Below are positions 15,202 through 23,030 of a DNA stretch of 64,000 nt, piece by piece. The notes below the pieces were generated by a model. It was not told the DNA's origin. It ran no database searches and saw only the letters and a program-made list of their open reading frames with translations. Position 1 is the first letter of the stretch; each line of letters opens with the position of its first letter. This DNA comes from Methanomassiliicoccus luminyensis B10 (GTDB lineage Archaea; Thermoplasmatota; Thermoplasmata; Methanomassiliicoccales; Methanomassiliicoccaceae): positions 235,985-299,984 of the forward strand of contig NZ_CAJE01000013.1 in NCBI RefSeq assembly GCF_000308215.1. Reading direction: 5' to 3'. Made by a program: the position numbers and the translations under genes.

Positions 15202-16209
15202 ATGGTAAGGCCGATGTATGCTCTTGAGCAGGAGCTAAACGCCTTTCTCACGGAGAAGAGGGAAGATGAGGAGCGAAGCGAATTGACGGTCCACCAATAT
15301 GATTGGTCACTTCATCGCCTCTTCCAAGCCCTCAACGATTTTAAGCGTCCGGTGAACCCCCGCAAGGTCAGGAAAGAAGATGTCGAATGGCTGCGGGATG
15401 AATTTATCGTCGGAACGCCTCGATACAAGGAGAACGAGATCGGGAGGTTGCTCATATTTCTCCGGTGGGCGAACCATCCCGAGGCCAAGAAGTGGAAGAT
15501 CCCATGCGGCGACACATCGCCGACTAGGGTGCGCTGGCTGGAGGATTGGGAAGCTAAGAAGGTGAGGGAAGAGGCGCGGGGGATGGAACGCTTTATCGTT
15601 CACTTCGAGCTAGACCTGGGGATGAGGCGTATCGAGCTGATACGCCTTACTACCGCGTCCTTCCAGTCAGGCAGGAACCAGCAGAGAAAAGTCCTCATCC
15701 ACGGCAAGGGACGCAACGGCGGGAAGTACCGCCAAATAAGCTGGCATCCGGAAACGCCAAACATACTGGCAGAGCTGAGAGACTACAGGAACCGCGAGAT
15801 GGCCAAGGCCAGGGCCAAGAACCCTAAGGTGAAAGTTCCCGACAATCTGCTTATCTACGAGCGCGGGGGGAAGTTGTACCCCTACACTAAGTCAGGGATT
15901 GACAAGCTGCTCTACGGGCTCGGGGAGCGCATCGTCGTCGGAGATAAGGGCGAAACGCTCTACTTCACGAACCACGACCTGAGAAGGACCTGCGGCCGCA
16001 TGATGTACCGCTCCGGGGTGAGGATAGAGAAGATCGCCAAGATCTTCGGACACGCCGACACCAGGACCACGATACGCTATCTCGGCCTGGACTTCGAGGA
16101 CATGGACGAAGCGATGCAGCAATATAGCCAGTACCAAAACGCCTTAGTTGTACCAAAAATGGTACAAACTGAGGAAAGCCAGATAATTGGTGGACAGGGG
16201 GGGATTTGA
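15202..16209 (+). CDS. Tyrosine recombinase (integrase) of element 2
   Basis: A 335-aa recombinase, ATG at 15202. The N-terminal SAM-like domain is followed by a catalytic domain with R (LGMRRIEL), a K-containing beta hairpin (HGKGRNGGKYR), HDLRRT, the IFGHADTRTT histidine and the nucleophile Y in IRYLG. The last seven codons and the TGA stop (16207-16209) lie in the att core and tRNA-Ala 3' end, so the C-terminus depends on the junction. After excision the C-terminal codons would change to those of the element 2 left flank. It uses the same core as the element 1 integrase but is only distantly related. Confidence 0.92.
   Translation: MVRPMYALEQELNAFLTEKREDEERSELTVHQYDWSLHRLFQALNDFKRPVNPRKVRKEDVEWLRDEFIVGTPRYKENEIGRLLIFLRWANHPEAKKWKIPCGDTSPTRVRWLEDWEAKKVREEARGMERFIVHFELDLGMRRIELIRLTTASFQSGRNQQRKVLIHGKGRNGGKYRQISWHPETPNILAELRDYRNREMAKARAKNPKVKVPDNLLIYERGGKLYPYTKSGIDKLLYGLGERIVVGDKGETLYFTNHDLRRTCGRMMYRSGVRIEKIAKIFGHADTRTTIRYLGLDFEDMDEAMQQYSQYQNALVVPKMVQTEESQIIGGQGGI
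16148..16167. repeat. TTGTACCA palindrome beside att
   Basis: TTGTACCA and TGGTACAA are perfect 8-bp arms separated by AAAA, 22 bp before the att core, within the 3' end of the integrase gene. TTGTACCA also occurs at 4392-4399, about 32 bp beyond the left core. In the circular form all three half-sites would flank attP within about 80 bp, as expected for integrase arm-type sites. A hairpin acting as terminator is the alternative. Confidence 0.5.
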
Positions 16210-16263
16210 ACCCCCGGCCTCTACCATGCCAAGGTAGCGATCTTCCAACTGATCTACCTGCCC
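16188..16263 (-). tRNA. tRNA-Ala (GGC)
   Basis: Minus-strand cloverleaf: acceptor GGGCAGG pairs with CCTGTCC and includes the G3-U70 wobble pair that marks alanine tRNAs. The anticodon arm is CTACC-TTGGCAT-GGTAG with anticodon GGC. Discriminator A and CCA are encoded. The last two bases of CCA (16188-16189) lie outside the att core and were therefore supplied by element 2; the left core copy is followed by TC instead. It is the integration target for both elements. Confidence 0.93.
16190..16207. repeat. att core, right copy in tRNA-Ala
   Basis: Second copy of the 18-bp core found at 4342-4359. It covers the tRNA from the T-loop to the first C of the CCA end and also the last codons of the element 2 integrase. 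It marks the right boundary of element 2. Confidence 0.88.
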
Positions 16264-16379
16264 GGTGTGAAACTGGCAAAGAAATCAACCTAATTAAATG
16301 TTCCTATGCCCGGCCAGAGTCCCCATGTCCATTCCAAACACCGGGAACATTATTAGCCCCGCCGAGGCATCTCCGGGGC

Positions 16380-17087
16380 ATGGAGCTATGGGAGAATCTT
16401 CCCCGGCTGGCGCGCCGGCTGGGAGGGGATATCTACGGCGTGGCGGACCTCAGCTCAGCCACAGAGGAGATACGCAGGCAGGGCGGCGACGAGGTGGCCG
16501 GCTATCCGAAGGCCATCTCGGTCGGGGTGGTCCTGCTGGACCCTCTGGTGGACCTGCTGCCGCGGCGGGACGAAAGGGCGGTGGCGGTGCGGTACCACAC
16601 CCATGCCTACAGGACGGTGAACCTGCGTCTCGACGCCATCGCTTCCCGCCTTGGCTCGGAGCTTCAAAAGCAGGGGTACAGAGCGTTCCCCATCCCCGCG
16701 TCGGAGCGGGCGGACGATGAGCGCGCGTGCGCCATCTTCTCCCATAAGTTGGCCGCTCACCTCGCCGGGCTGGGGTGGATCGGCAAGAGCTGCCTGCTCA
16801 TAACTCCGGGGCATGGCCCCCGGGTGCGGTGGGCTACGGTGCTCACGGACGCCCCCCTTCCTGCGGGAGAGCCGATGGAGCAGCGCTGCGGCTCCTGCCA
16901 TGAGTGCGTGGACGCCTGCCCGCCGGGCGTGATCGCCGGACGAAGCTTCGTCGAGAGCGAGCCGCGGGAGGCGAGGTACGACGCGCCGGGCTGCCAGCGA
17001 TACATAGGAAGCATGGAGCAGGGCGGCAGGCCCGGGGTGTGCGGGATGTGCCTGTACGTATGCCCTCACGGGCGGAAGAAGGAGTGA
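16380..17087 (+). CDS. Epoxyqueuosine reductase-like 4Fe-4S protein
   Basis: A 235-aa protein of the QueG-like family. The N-terminal two thirds resemble the cobalamin-binding fold of QueG relatives (GIGWIGKS-like text here LGWIGKSCLLITPGHG). The C-terminus carries two cluster sites: CGSCHECVDACP and CGMCLYVCPHG. ATG at 16380 is preferred over a frame running back into the tRNA. In organisms without full queuosine synthesis such proteins may be iron-sulfur or corrinoid-linked reductases, for example RamA-like activators, so the exact substrate is uncertain. It stands alone downstream of tRNA-Ala. Confidence 0.75.
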   Translation: MELWENLPRLARRLGGDIYGVADLSSATEEIRRQGGDEVAGYPKAISVGVVLLDPLVDLLPRRDERAVAVRYHTHAYRTVNLRLDAIASRLGSELQKQGYRAFPIPASERADDERACAIFSHKLAAHLAGLGWIGKSCLLITPGHGPRVRWATVLTDAPLPAGEPMEQRCGSCHECVDACPPGVIAGRSFVESEPREARYDAPGCQRYIGSMEQGGRPGVCGMCLYVCPHGRKKE

Positions 17088-17090
17088 GGC

Positions 17091-18506
17091 TCAGACCTCA
17101 AGGCGCTGCTGAAAGCGCATCTTCTCGCCGGGGATGTTGGTCGGGTATTCCCCGGTCAAGCAGGCCAGGCACAGGTCCTGCTCCGGCACATCCAAGGCAT
17201 CCTGCAGCCCCTTCACCGAAGTATATCCCACGCTGTCGGCGGTGAGGTACTCGGCGATCTGCTCGATGGTGCGCCCGGTGGCGGCGAACTGCTCGCGGGT
17301 GCGCATGTCGATGCCGTAGTAGCACGGAGCGCGTATGGGGGGGCAGCCGATGCGGACATGGACCTCCTTCGCTCCGGCGTGGCGGAGCATCTGCACGATC
17401 TTCCTGAGAGTGGTGCCGCGCACCAGGGAATCGTCCACCACCACGACCTTCTTGCCGAGGACAGTGGACCTGATGGGGTTGAGCTTCAGCCCCACCCCTT
17501 CCTCCCTCTGGTTCTGCTCGGGCATGATAAAAGTGCGCTCGACGTAGCGGTTCTTCATGAACCCCTCGTCGTACGGTATCCCCGAGGCGATGGCATAGCC
17601 AAGAGCGTGAGAGCGTCCTGAATCGGGGACCGGTATCACCACGTCCGCGTCGGCGGGCTGCTCCCTCGCCAGGATAGTGCCCAGCTTCTTGCGGACGTCG
17701 TACACCTCCCTCCCGTCGATGATGGAGTCAGGCCTGGCGAAGTACACCCACTCGAACATGCAGTGGGCGCTGCGGGGGGGATTGGACATCTTGGTGGTGG
17801 TGAACCCATCCTTGGTGATCTCGACCACCTCCCCGGGCTGGATGTCCCGGATGAACTCGCCCTGCAGGATGTCGAAGACCGCGGACTCGGAAGCGAGGCA
17901 GTAGCCGTTCCTCAGCTTGCCCACGCACAGGGGGCGGAAGCCCAAGGGGTCCCTGCACCCGTACACCTTCCCGCCGATCATGATGACCAGGGAGAACGCC
18001 CCGTCCAGGTGGCGCATGGTGTTGCGGATCGCCTTGACCGGGTCCTGCCCGGACTTCAGCTCGTTGGCGAGGATGCGGACGATTATCTCCGAATCGGTGG
18101 TGGTAAGGAAAGCCCAGCCGTCGGCCTGCAGCTTGGCGCGCATCTTGTCGGAGTTGACGATGTCGCCGTTGTGGCCCAGCGCTACCTCCCCGGCGGCCGA
18201 GGTGACCACGATGGGCTGGCAGTTCTGCGCGCAGGACGAGCCGGTGGTGGAGTACCGCACGTGCCCGATGCCGTTGTTGCCCTGCAGGTTCTCATATTCC
18301 TTGCCGGCCAGGACCTCATGGACGAGACCCATGCCGCGAAGGTAGCTGGTCCTGTTGTTGTCGAAAACAGCGATGCCCGCGGCCTCCTGGCCACGGTGTT
18401 GGATAACACGTAAAGCGCGTTTAAGGTCTGGGACGGCGTTGTTGGTCAACGCCATGGCGACAACCCCGCAATAATGCCCGGGATGGTCGTCCATCATCTC
18501 GACCAT
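17091..18506 (-). CDS. purF: Amidophosphoribosyltransferase
   Basis: Catalyses the first committed step of purine synthesis: PRPP plus glutamine to phosphoribosylamine. The 471-aa product has the Ntn-glutaminase nucleophile Cys13 (HYCGVVAMAL), so a short propeptide is expected to be removed, the NTSYLRG-like loop, the PRPP site VVVVDDSLVRGTT, and cluster-ligand cysteines including CLACLTGEYP near the end. Length is normal. It follows eL37 at a one-base gap on the same strand, so it is probably in the Sm-eL37-purF transcript. Confidence 0.95.
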   Translation of the reverse strand: MVEMMDDHPGHYCGVVAMALTNNAVPDLKRALRVIQHRGQEAAGIAVFDNNRTSYLRGMGLVHEVLAGKEYENLQGNNGIGHVRYSTTGSSCAQNCQPIVVTSAAGEVALGHNGDIVNSDKMRAKLQADGWAFLTTTDSEIIVRILANELKSGQDPVKAIRNTMRHLDGAFSLVIMIGGKVYGCRDPLGFRPLCVGKLRNGYCLASESAVFDILQGEFIRDIQPGEVVEITKDGFTTTKMSNPPRSAHCMFEWVYFARPDSIIDGREVYDVRKKLGTILAREQPADADVVIPVPDSGRSHALGYAIASGIPYDEGFMKNRYVERTFIMPEQNQREEGVGLKLNPIRSTVLGKKVVVVDDSLVRGTTLRKIVQMLRHAGAKEVHVRIGCPPIRAPCYYGIDMRTREQFAATGRTIEQIAEYLTADSVGYTSVKGLQDALDVPEQDLCLACLTGEYPTNIPGEKMRFQQRLEV

Positions 18507-18507
18507 A

Positions 18508-18675
18508 TTAGTGCTGCTTTGCCCAGGAATAGGACCTCATCCTCGCGGTCTTACCGTACCCGCAAGAGGCGCAGGCGCCCTTGGCGACGTTGTAAGCGCT
18601 CCTCCCGCAGCGGCGGCAGGGGACGTGTGCTTTGCCGTTAGATCTCTTACCCATTGATGGAGTGCCTTTTCCCAT
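18508..18675 (-). CDS. rpl37e: Ribosomal protein eL37
   Basis: A 55-aa basic protein of the large ribosomal subunit. It has the zinc finger CRRCGRSAY...CASCGYG and starts [11 protein letters not shown], the typical archaeal eL37 N-terminus. It lies directly downstream of the Sm-like gene, an order widely conserved in archaea. Confidence 0.95.
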   Translation of the reverse strand: MGKGTPSMGKRSNGKAHVPCRRCGRSAYNVAKGACASCGYGKTARMRSYSWAKQH

Positions 18676-18687
18676 GTCCACATCTCC

Positions 18688-18903
18688 TTACGGTGAAATG
18701 TAAATGACGTTGTCCCCGCGCACGATGGTTACATCGAGCTTTCTCACCACTTCGTTGTTGATCAGCTCCTCGGCGTTCTTGAGCACCAAGTTCATGTGGG
18801 GATCGTACCCGTCAAGGGTGCCCCGGTACTCGCGGTTCGCCTTCAGCTCGACGATCACGGGACGGTTGATCGCCTGGTTCAGGACGGTGAGAGGTTTCTG
18901 CAT
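18688..18903 (-). CDS. Sm-like archaeal protein (LSm)
   Basis: A 71-aa RNA-binding protein that forms heptameric rings. The Sm1 motif ([22 protein letters not shown]) is intact with the DxxMN signature, and Sm2 is present ([12 protein letters not shown]). ATG at 18903 is chosen, with GGTGG upstream; a TTG at 18915 is in frame. It precedes eL37, the usual archaeal pairing that links RNA handling to ribosome synthesis. Confidence 0.95.
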   Translation of the reverse strand: MQKPLTVLNQAINRPVIVELKANREYRGTLDGYDPHMNLVLKNAEELINNEVVRKLDVTIVRGDNVIYISP

Positions 18904-18972
18904 TACAGCCACCAATCTGCCCCATAATCCCAGGAGTATAAGAAGATTGCTAGATGGATGGCTTGCTGACCG

Positions 18973-20067
18973 TCACAGGAAGGCGCCGATGGTGGGGGCG
19001 TCCAGACGGTCCATGTCGTAGGCGATTATGCCCTCGATCATGCCCTGCCGGTCCAGCTTCCCGCCGCGTACGTGCGCGATGAGCGAGGCGCGCCACAGCA
19101 GGTCCAGGGCGGCAGTGGCCATCGTCCCGTTGTAGGTGTTGGCCACGAAGTCCTCGTAGCCGTAGTCGTCCACGAGGTAGTACGCGTAGCCTAGCGCGCT
19201 GTCCCGGGCGTTCAGCGTCCGCATGTAGGAAGTGAACACGTCGAGCCCCTGGCCTTCCGGAGCGAGAAGCTTCACCTGGGCCGGGTCGATGGTGCGCACC
19301 GGCGTCAGCCCCCCGTCATCGTTCATGACCGACCACTCCACGCCGCCGTCCTGGGCCAGGAAGATGTTCCACCGGCCCACCGGGTCGCAGTACACCGGGG
19401 CGGAGTACACGTCCTCGGCTGAAAGCGATTCGAGCCCGGTCTCCATGGCCGACCCCTCCAGCTCGCGGCGGGGGTACTCCGGACCCGCGTCCCCTGGGAT
19501 CTCCATCTCTTCCTCCTCGGCGGAGAGGTCCAGCACCCTGGCGAGGTACTGCACGTCGGCGAACCTGGGGATCTGGGGGGCGAGGTCCCTCCTCAGCGCC
19601 TCCGCCGGGCGGTAGATGCCCGCCTCCTTGCAGTTGGCCTCGAACTCGCGATACACCGCCCTCGATTCCTGAAGAGTGCGCCGGAGCGCCTCAGCGTTCT
19701 CGGCGACCAGCTGCCCGCCCGCCACCAGGGCGTCCTCGCCCTGGTCCGTCCACACCCCGCGGCAGGAAAGGTCCAGTTCGACCTGGACGCGGGTCCCCAG
19801 GTACATGTGGAACGGGAACTGGCGGCAGTAGTGCGGCCGGTCCTTGTAGATGGAGCAGCGGCGGTTCTGGAGCAGAAAGTCGCAGGGCCCCTCTCCCTTC
19901 TTGAGAGCGAGGGCCACGTGCCGGTGCGGCCGGTCCTTCATCACGATGCGGTTGGGGTAGCTGCGCTTGAAGAGGTCGACCTCGTGGGGCAGGAGTTCGG
20001 CCTGGCACAGGCAGCATAGTCCGCACTTCTCGTCACAGGTGAACCTGCGCTTCTCCAGCTCGGACAT
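18973..20067 (-). CDS. YkgJ-type metal-cluster protein
   Basis: A 364-aa protein whose first 110 residues carry the YkgJ cysteine set: CDEKCGLCCLCQ, CDFLLQNRRCSIYKDRP and YCRQFPFHMY. This family is thought to bind zinc or an iron-sulfur cluster. The remaining 250 residues are unlike the common short members and hold no motif I recognise. ATG at 20067 is chosen; an in-frame TTG at 20094 would overlap pyrC by 14 bases. It follows pyrC on the same strand. Role unknown. Confidence 0.75.
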   Translation of the reverse strand: MSELEKRRFTCDEKCGLCCLCQAELLPHEVDLFKRSYPNRIVMKDRPHRHVALALKKGEGPCDFLLQNRRCSIYKDRPHYCRQFPFHMYLGTRVQVELDLSCRGVWTDQGEDALVAGGQLVAENAEALRRTLQESRAVYREFEANCKEAGIYRPAEALRRDLAPQIPRFADVQYLARVLDLSAEEEEMEIPGDAGPEYPRRELEGSAMETGLESLSAEDVYSAPVYCDPVGRWNIFLAQDGGVEWSVMNDDGGLTPVRTIDPAQVKLLAPEGQGLDVFTSYMRTLNARDSALGYAYYLVDDYGYEDFVANTYNGTMATAALDLLWRASLIAHVRGGKLDRQGMIEGIIAYDMDRLDAPTIGAFL

Positions 20068-20080
20068 GTCCACGTCAAGG

Positions 20081-21334
20081 TCATTTGCCGGCAACGACGT
20101 CCCTTCCCTCCCTCTCCCCGGCTATGTCGCCGTCCTCCACCACCGCTCTGCCCCTTACATAGGTGGCGCGGGGGAAAATGGCATCATAGCCCTCGAAGAG
20201 GGTCCAGCCGCACTTGCTGTGGAGGTTATTAACCTTTATGCCCGCCACGGCCCGGGGGTCCACCACGATGAGGTCGGCGTCCTTCCCTTCCTCGATGGCC
20301 CCCTTGTTCAGACCGAATATCTCGGCCGGCCGCTCGGCCATCGCCCTGACCAGCACCTCCAGGGGCAGGCTCCCCTTCTTCACCATGGCCAGGAGCATCG
20401 GCACGGTGGTCTCGACGCCGGGCATCCCGGACGGCGCGGTATCGAACTCCCGCTCCTTGTCCTCGATGGTGTGCGGCGCGTGATCGGAGCCTATCATGTC
20501 GAACTTCCCGCCGATGAAGGCCTGCAGCAGCGCGAGCCGGTCGTCCCTGGTCCTCAGGGGAGGGTTGACCTTGGCGTACGCCCCTCTGCCGCTGGAGCGG
20601 TCCAGGAGCAGGTGGTGCGCGGTGATCTCTTTCGTGAACGGCTTGCCTTCCAGCGCGGCCAGGCCCTCGGCCGAGGACACGTGGCACACGTTGACGCGGC
20701 AGTCCAGCCTGGCCAGGCGCTCGATCGCGGCGACCTCGGCCCTGGCCGGACGGTTGCGCAGATGGTCCTCGAGGCTCCCCTCCTCACTTTTCTGGATAAG
20801 GCCCTCGTCCTCGGCGTGCACGCTCAGCACCTTGCCGGTCGCTTTGACCTGCCGGGCGATCCTGGCGATCTCGCCGTCGTCGGTGACGAGCAGCTTCCCG
20901 GTGGAAGAGCCCATGAACAGCTTGAACCCGACCGCATGGGGGGCCATGTCCTCGATGCGGGAGCCGGGGACGCAGCCGGCGAAGAGGCCATAGTCGACCC
21001 AGGCTTTGCGGGCGATGATTTCCTTCTTCTCCAGCAGGTCGCTCCTCTTCACCGCGGGAGGCAGGGTGTTGGGCATGTCCAGGACGCAGCCGACCCCGCC
21101 GAACGCCGCGGCCAGGGTCCCGGTGGAGAAGTCCTCCTTCTGGGTCATCCCTGGGTCCCTGAAGTGCACGTGGGGATCGATGGACGCCGGGAGGATGAGC
21201 ATGTCGCTATAGTCCCTGCGCTCGTCGCCGCGCAGGTGCTTGGCCACCTGGACCATCTTCCCGTCCTCGATGCCGATGCACCAGTTGGACAGCTTTCCCT
21301 TGACGAACGCGCGGCCCTCCAGCACCAGGTCCAT
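20081..21334 (-). CDS. pyrC: Dihydroorotase
   Basis: A 417-aa amidohydrolase that cyclises carbamoyl-aspartate to dihydroorotate in pyrimidine synthesis. The metal motif HVHFRDPG follows the first strand; GLFAGC, HAEDEG, NVCHVSSAEG and the late GSDHAPHT supply the remaining metal and catalytic ligands. Length fits the archaeal class I enzyme. It is preceded by an AMMECR1 gene three bases away, so the two are co-transcribed. Confidence 0.92.
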   Translation of the reverse strand: MDLVLEGRAFVKGKLSNWCIGIEDGKMVQVAKHLRGDERRDYSDMLILPASIDPHVHFRDPGMTQKEDFSTGTLAAAFGGVGCVLDMPNTLPPAVKRSDLLEKKEIIARKAWVDYGLFAGCVPGSRIEDMAPHAVGFKLFMGSSTGKLLVTDDGEIARIARQVKATGKVLSVHAEDEGLIQKSEEGSLEDHLRNRPARAEVAAIERLARLDCRVNVCHVSSAEGLAALEGKPFTKEITAHHLLLDRSSGRGAYAKVNPPLRTRDDRLALLQAFIGGKFDMIGSDHAPHTIEDKEREFDTAPSGMPGVETTVPMLLAMVKKGSLPLEVLVRAMAERPAEIFGLNKGAIEEGKDADLIVVDPRAVAGIKVNNLHSKCGWTLFEGYDAIFPRATYVRGRAVVEDGDIAGEREGRDVVAGK

Positions 21335-21337
21335 GTT

Positions 21338-21931
21338 TCAGCTCAGCTCCTTCCTGACCACTTTGCCCCGGGGCGAGCTCTCGGCGAATATCTCCGCCTG
21401 GAACTTGTAGAGCCTGGTCCTCTTGTCCAGCCACATGTTGGGGGCCATCCCCGCCTTGATGCACACCTGGTCCAAGAACATTTGCGCTTCCCAGCCCCAT
21501 TCCACCGGCACCTGCGGAAGCAGCAGCCCGCGGTACGGCCCCATCTCCGCGATGAGGCCGTCCTTGCCCACATCGATCATCTCGGGAAGCTTCTTCCGAT
21601 CGACCGCCTTGATCTCCTGCGGGGGAGTGAGGACGGACACCTCGACCACTATGGAATCGAGTTCGTCCTCCTGGAGGTCGTCGAAGCGGGGGTCGTGGCA
21701 GGCATGCGCGGCGGCCTGCAGGATGGCGCTCGCCAGCGAGAACGTCGGTTCGGGGAAGCCGATGCAGCCCCTCAACAAGTGGTCGGGGTAGCTGTTCAGC
21801 GTTACGAACGCTCCGCGCTTCTCCCGGAAGCTCTCGGGGGCGTCCACATTGCCCTTGGTGGCGCCCCGGGCCTCCGCATCCACCGCCTGGCGCGCGATAT
21901 GCACTGCGACCTCGCCCTCGCTGTCCTTCAT
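21338..21931 (-). CDS. AMMECR1-domain protein
   Basis: A 197-aa protein of the conserved AMMECR1 family. The LLRGCIGF signature is present near residue 50, followed by HDPRFDDLQEDEL and the VEVSVLTPP strand. Structures of archaeal members show a two-subdomain fold with a cleft, but a reaction is not established to my knowledge. It heads a probable operon with pyrC and the YkgJ-like gene. Confidence 0.9.
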   Translation of the reverse strand: MKDSEGEVAVHIARQAVDAEARGATKGNVDAPESFREKRGAFVTLNSYPDHLLRGCIGFPEPTFSLASAILQAAAHACHDPRFDDLQEDELDSIVVEVSVLTPPQEIKAVDRKKLPEMIDVGKDGLIAEMGPYRGLLLPQVPVEWGWEAQMFLDQVCIKAGMAPNMWLDKRTRLYKFQAEIFAESSPRGKVVRKELS

Positions 21932-22082
21932 GATGAGACCTCGAACTTGACTATCGCCCTAAGAGCATTTATGGGTTTGTGGTACCCCGCCCCATTGCCG
22001 ATGGGGCCCGATATCGCCCCCGGCCACGTCCAGGAAGCACCACGAATAACCTTTTCTACCGCTAGCGGCCAATACAACAATC

Positions 22083-22673
22083 ATGGCCATGGAACGCGCG
22101 CGGGACATCTATGTCGATGAGATCATGACCAAGGTGCCGGTGATAGGGGGACCGGACCTCAACGCCCGGGACCTCGCCATACTCATGCGGTCCTGGAAGG
22201 TCGGCAGCGTGATCATCATCGAGGACGGGACCCCCCTGGGCATCGTCACCGAGCGTGATTTCGTGGAGAAGATCATGGCCCGGGACCTCCGGCCCAGCGA
22301 GGTCCTCGCCCGGGACGTCATGACCCATCCTCTCATAACCATAGATCCGCAGGCCAGCGTGGCCGAGGCCGGCCGCAAGATGTCCAGGTACCGGGTGCGC
22401 CGGCTGCCCGTGGTGGTAGGGGATCAGCTGGTCGGCATGCTCACCGAGAACGACATCACCAAGCTGTCGCCGTCGCTCATCGAGATCACCAGGGAGTGGA
22501 GGGGCATCAACACCCCGGTGGACCTGGAGAGGGAGCCGACCTCCCTCAGCGGGTATTGCGAGAACTGCGAGAACTTCTCGTACGACCTCAGGCAGACTGG
22601 GGGCGCTTCCGGCAGGGGCCCCCTGCTGTGCCCGGAGTGCCGGGAGATATTCGTGAGGGACCCGGCGGACTGA
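22083..22673 (+). CDS. CBS-pair protein with C-terminal zinc ribbon
   Basis: A 196-aa protein with two CBS domains (about residues 9-65 and 72-130; IVTERDFVEKIM and MLTENDITKLSP are the characteristic turns) and a C-terminal metal site CENCENF...CPECRE. CBS pairs usually sense adenine nucleotides or SAM; the zinc part may bind partner or nucleic acid. It is divergent from AMMECR1 and converges head-on with the gene ending at 22674, with no bases between. ATG at 22089 is an alternative start. Confidence 0.88.
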   Translation: MAMERARDIYVDEIMTKVPVIGGPDLNARDLAILMRSWKVGSVIIIEDGTPLGIVTERDFVEKIMARDLRPSEVLARDVMTHPLITIDPQASVAEAGRKMSRYRVRRLPVVVGDQLVGMLTENDITKLSPSLIEITREWRGINTPVDLEREPTSLSGYCENCENFSYDLRQTGGASGRGPLLCPECREIFVRDPAD

Positions 22674-23030
22674 TCAGTCCAGGTCTATCTTGTGGAACGA
22701 TGATCGGGGCTCCTCGTCCTCTTTCCCGGGACCTTTCATCACATCCAGCTGCGCGTCGAGGAGGGCTTTCATCAGCAGGATCGTTTCCCTCTTAGCTGCC
22801 TGATAGTGCTCCCTGACGTCCGGGGGCACCAATCCCTTGGGGACCATGGCGTCCACCGCCAGGATCATCTCCGTGCCCGCCCTCACCAGGTGATCGCGCG
22901 CTTCCGCGGACAGCACCATCTCGCCGAGCCTCTCCGCCTCCGCCCTCACGTGCCGCATGTGCGACCATTCCGGATCATGCTCGCACTCGCTGCTTTCCTC
23001 TGTCGTCGTCTCCTCTTTCGCTTCCACCAT
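22674..23030 (-). CDS. Hypothetical protein downstream of ArsA
   Basis: A 118-aa mostly helical, charged protein. The first 20 residues are E/T/S-rich and disordered; the rest shows helices around HMRHVRAEAERLGEMV and REHYQAAKRETILLMKALLDAQ. Its ATG lies 56 bp inside the 3' end of the ArsA-like gene, so the two are likely coupled and may work together. No family is recognised. Confidence 0.7.
   Translation of the reverse strand: MVEAKEETTTEESSECEHDPEWSHMRHVRAEAERLGEMVLSAEARDHLVRAGTEMILAVDAMVPKGLVPPDVREHYQAAKRETILLMKALLDAQLDVMKGPGKEDEEPRSSFHKIDLD

Larger units (their letters stand above)
4342..16207. mobile_element. Element 2: complete integrated element in tRNA-Ala
   Basis: Bounded by the 18-bp direct repeats at 4342-4359 and 16190-16207, giving about 11.85 kb. 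It contains a divergent control region, serine recombinase, RHH-like and zinc-finger mini-proteins, an unknown 574-aa protein, a secreted anchored protein, an operon ending in a replication ATPase, and a tyrosine integrase whose last codons lie in the tRNA gene. No capsid, portal or terminase gene is recognisable, so whether it is a plasmid or a virus remains open. Confidence 0.85.

Noticed and set aside
16206..16379. Upstream extension of the QueG-like protein into the tRNA region
   Set aside because: The added residues come from the tRNA-Ala gene and its promoter and do not resemble the family N-terminus, which starts at 16380.
19967..22120. A 717-codon open frame on the plus strand
   Set aside because: It is antisense to pyrC and AMMECR1, whose motifs are clear. 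Long antisense frames are common in GC-rich genes; the product is H/G/P/R-rich with no domain.
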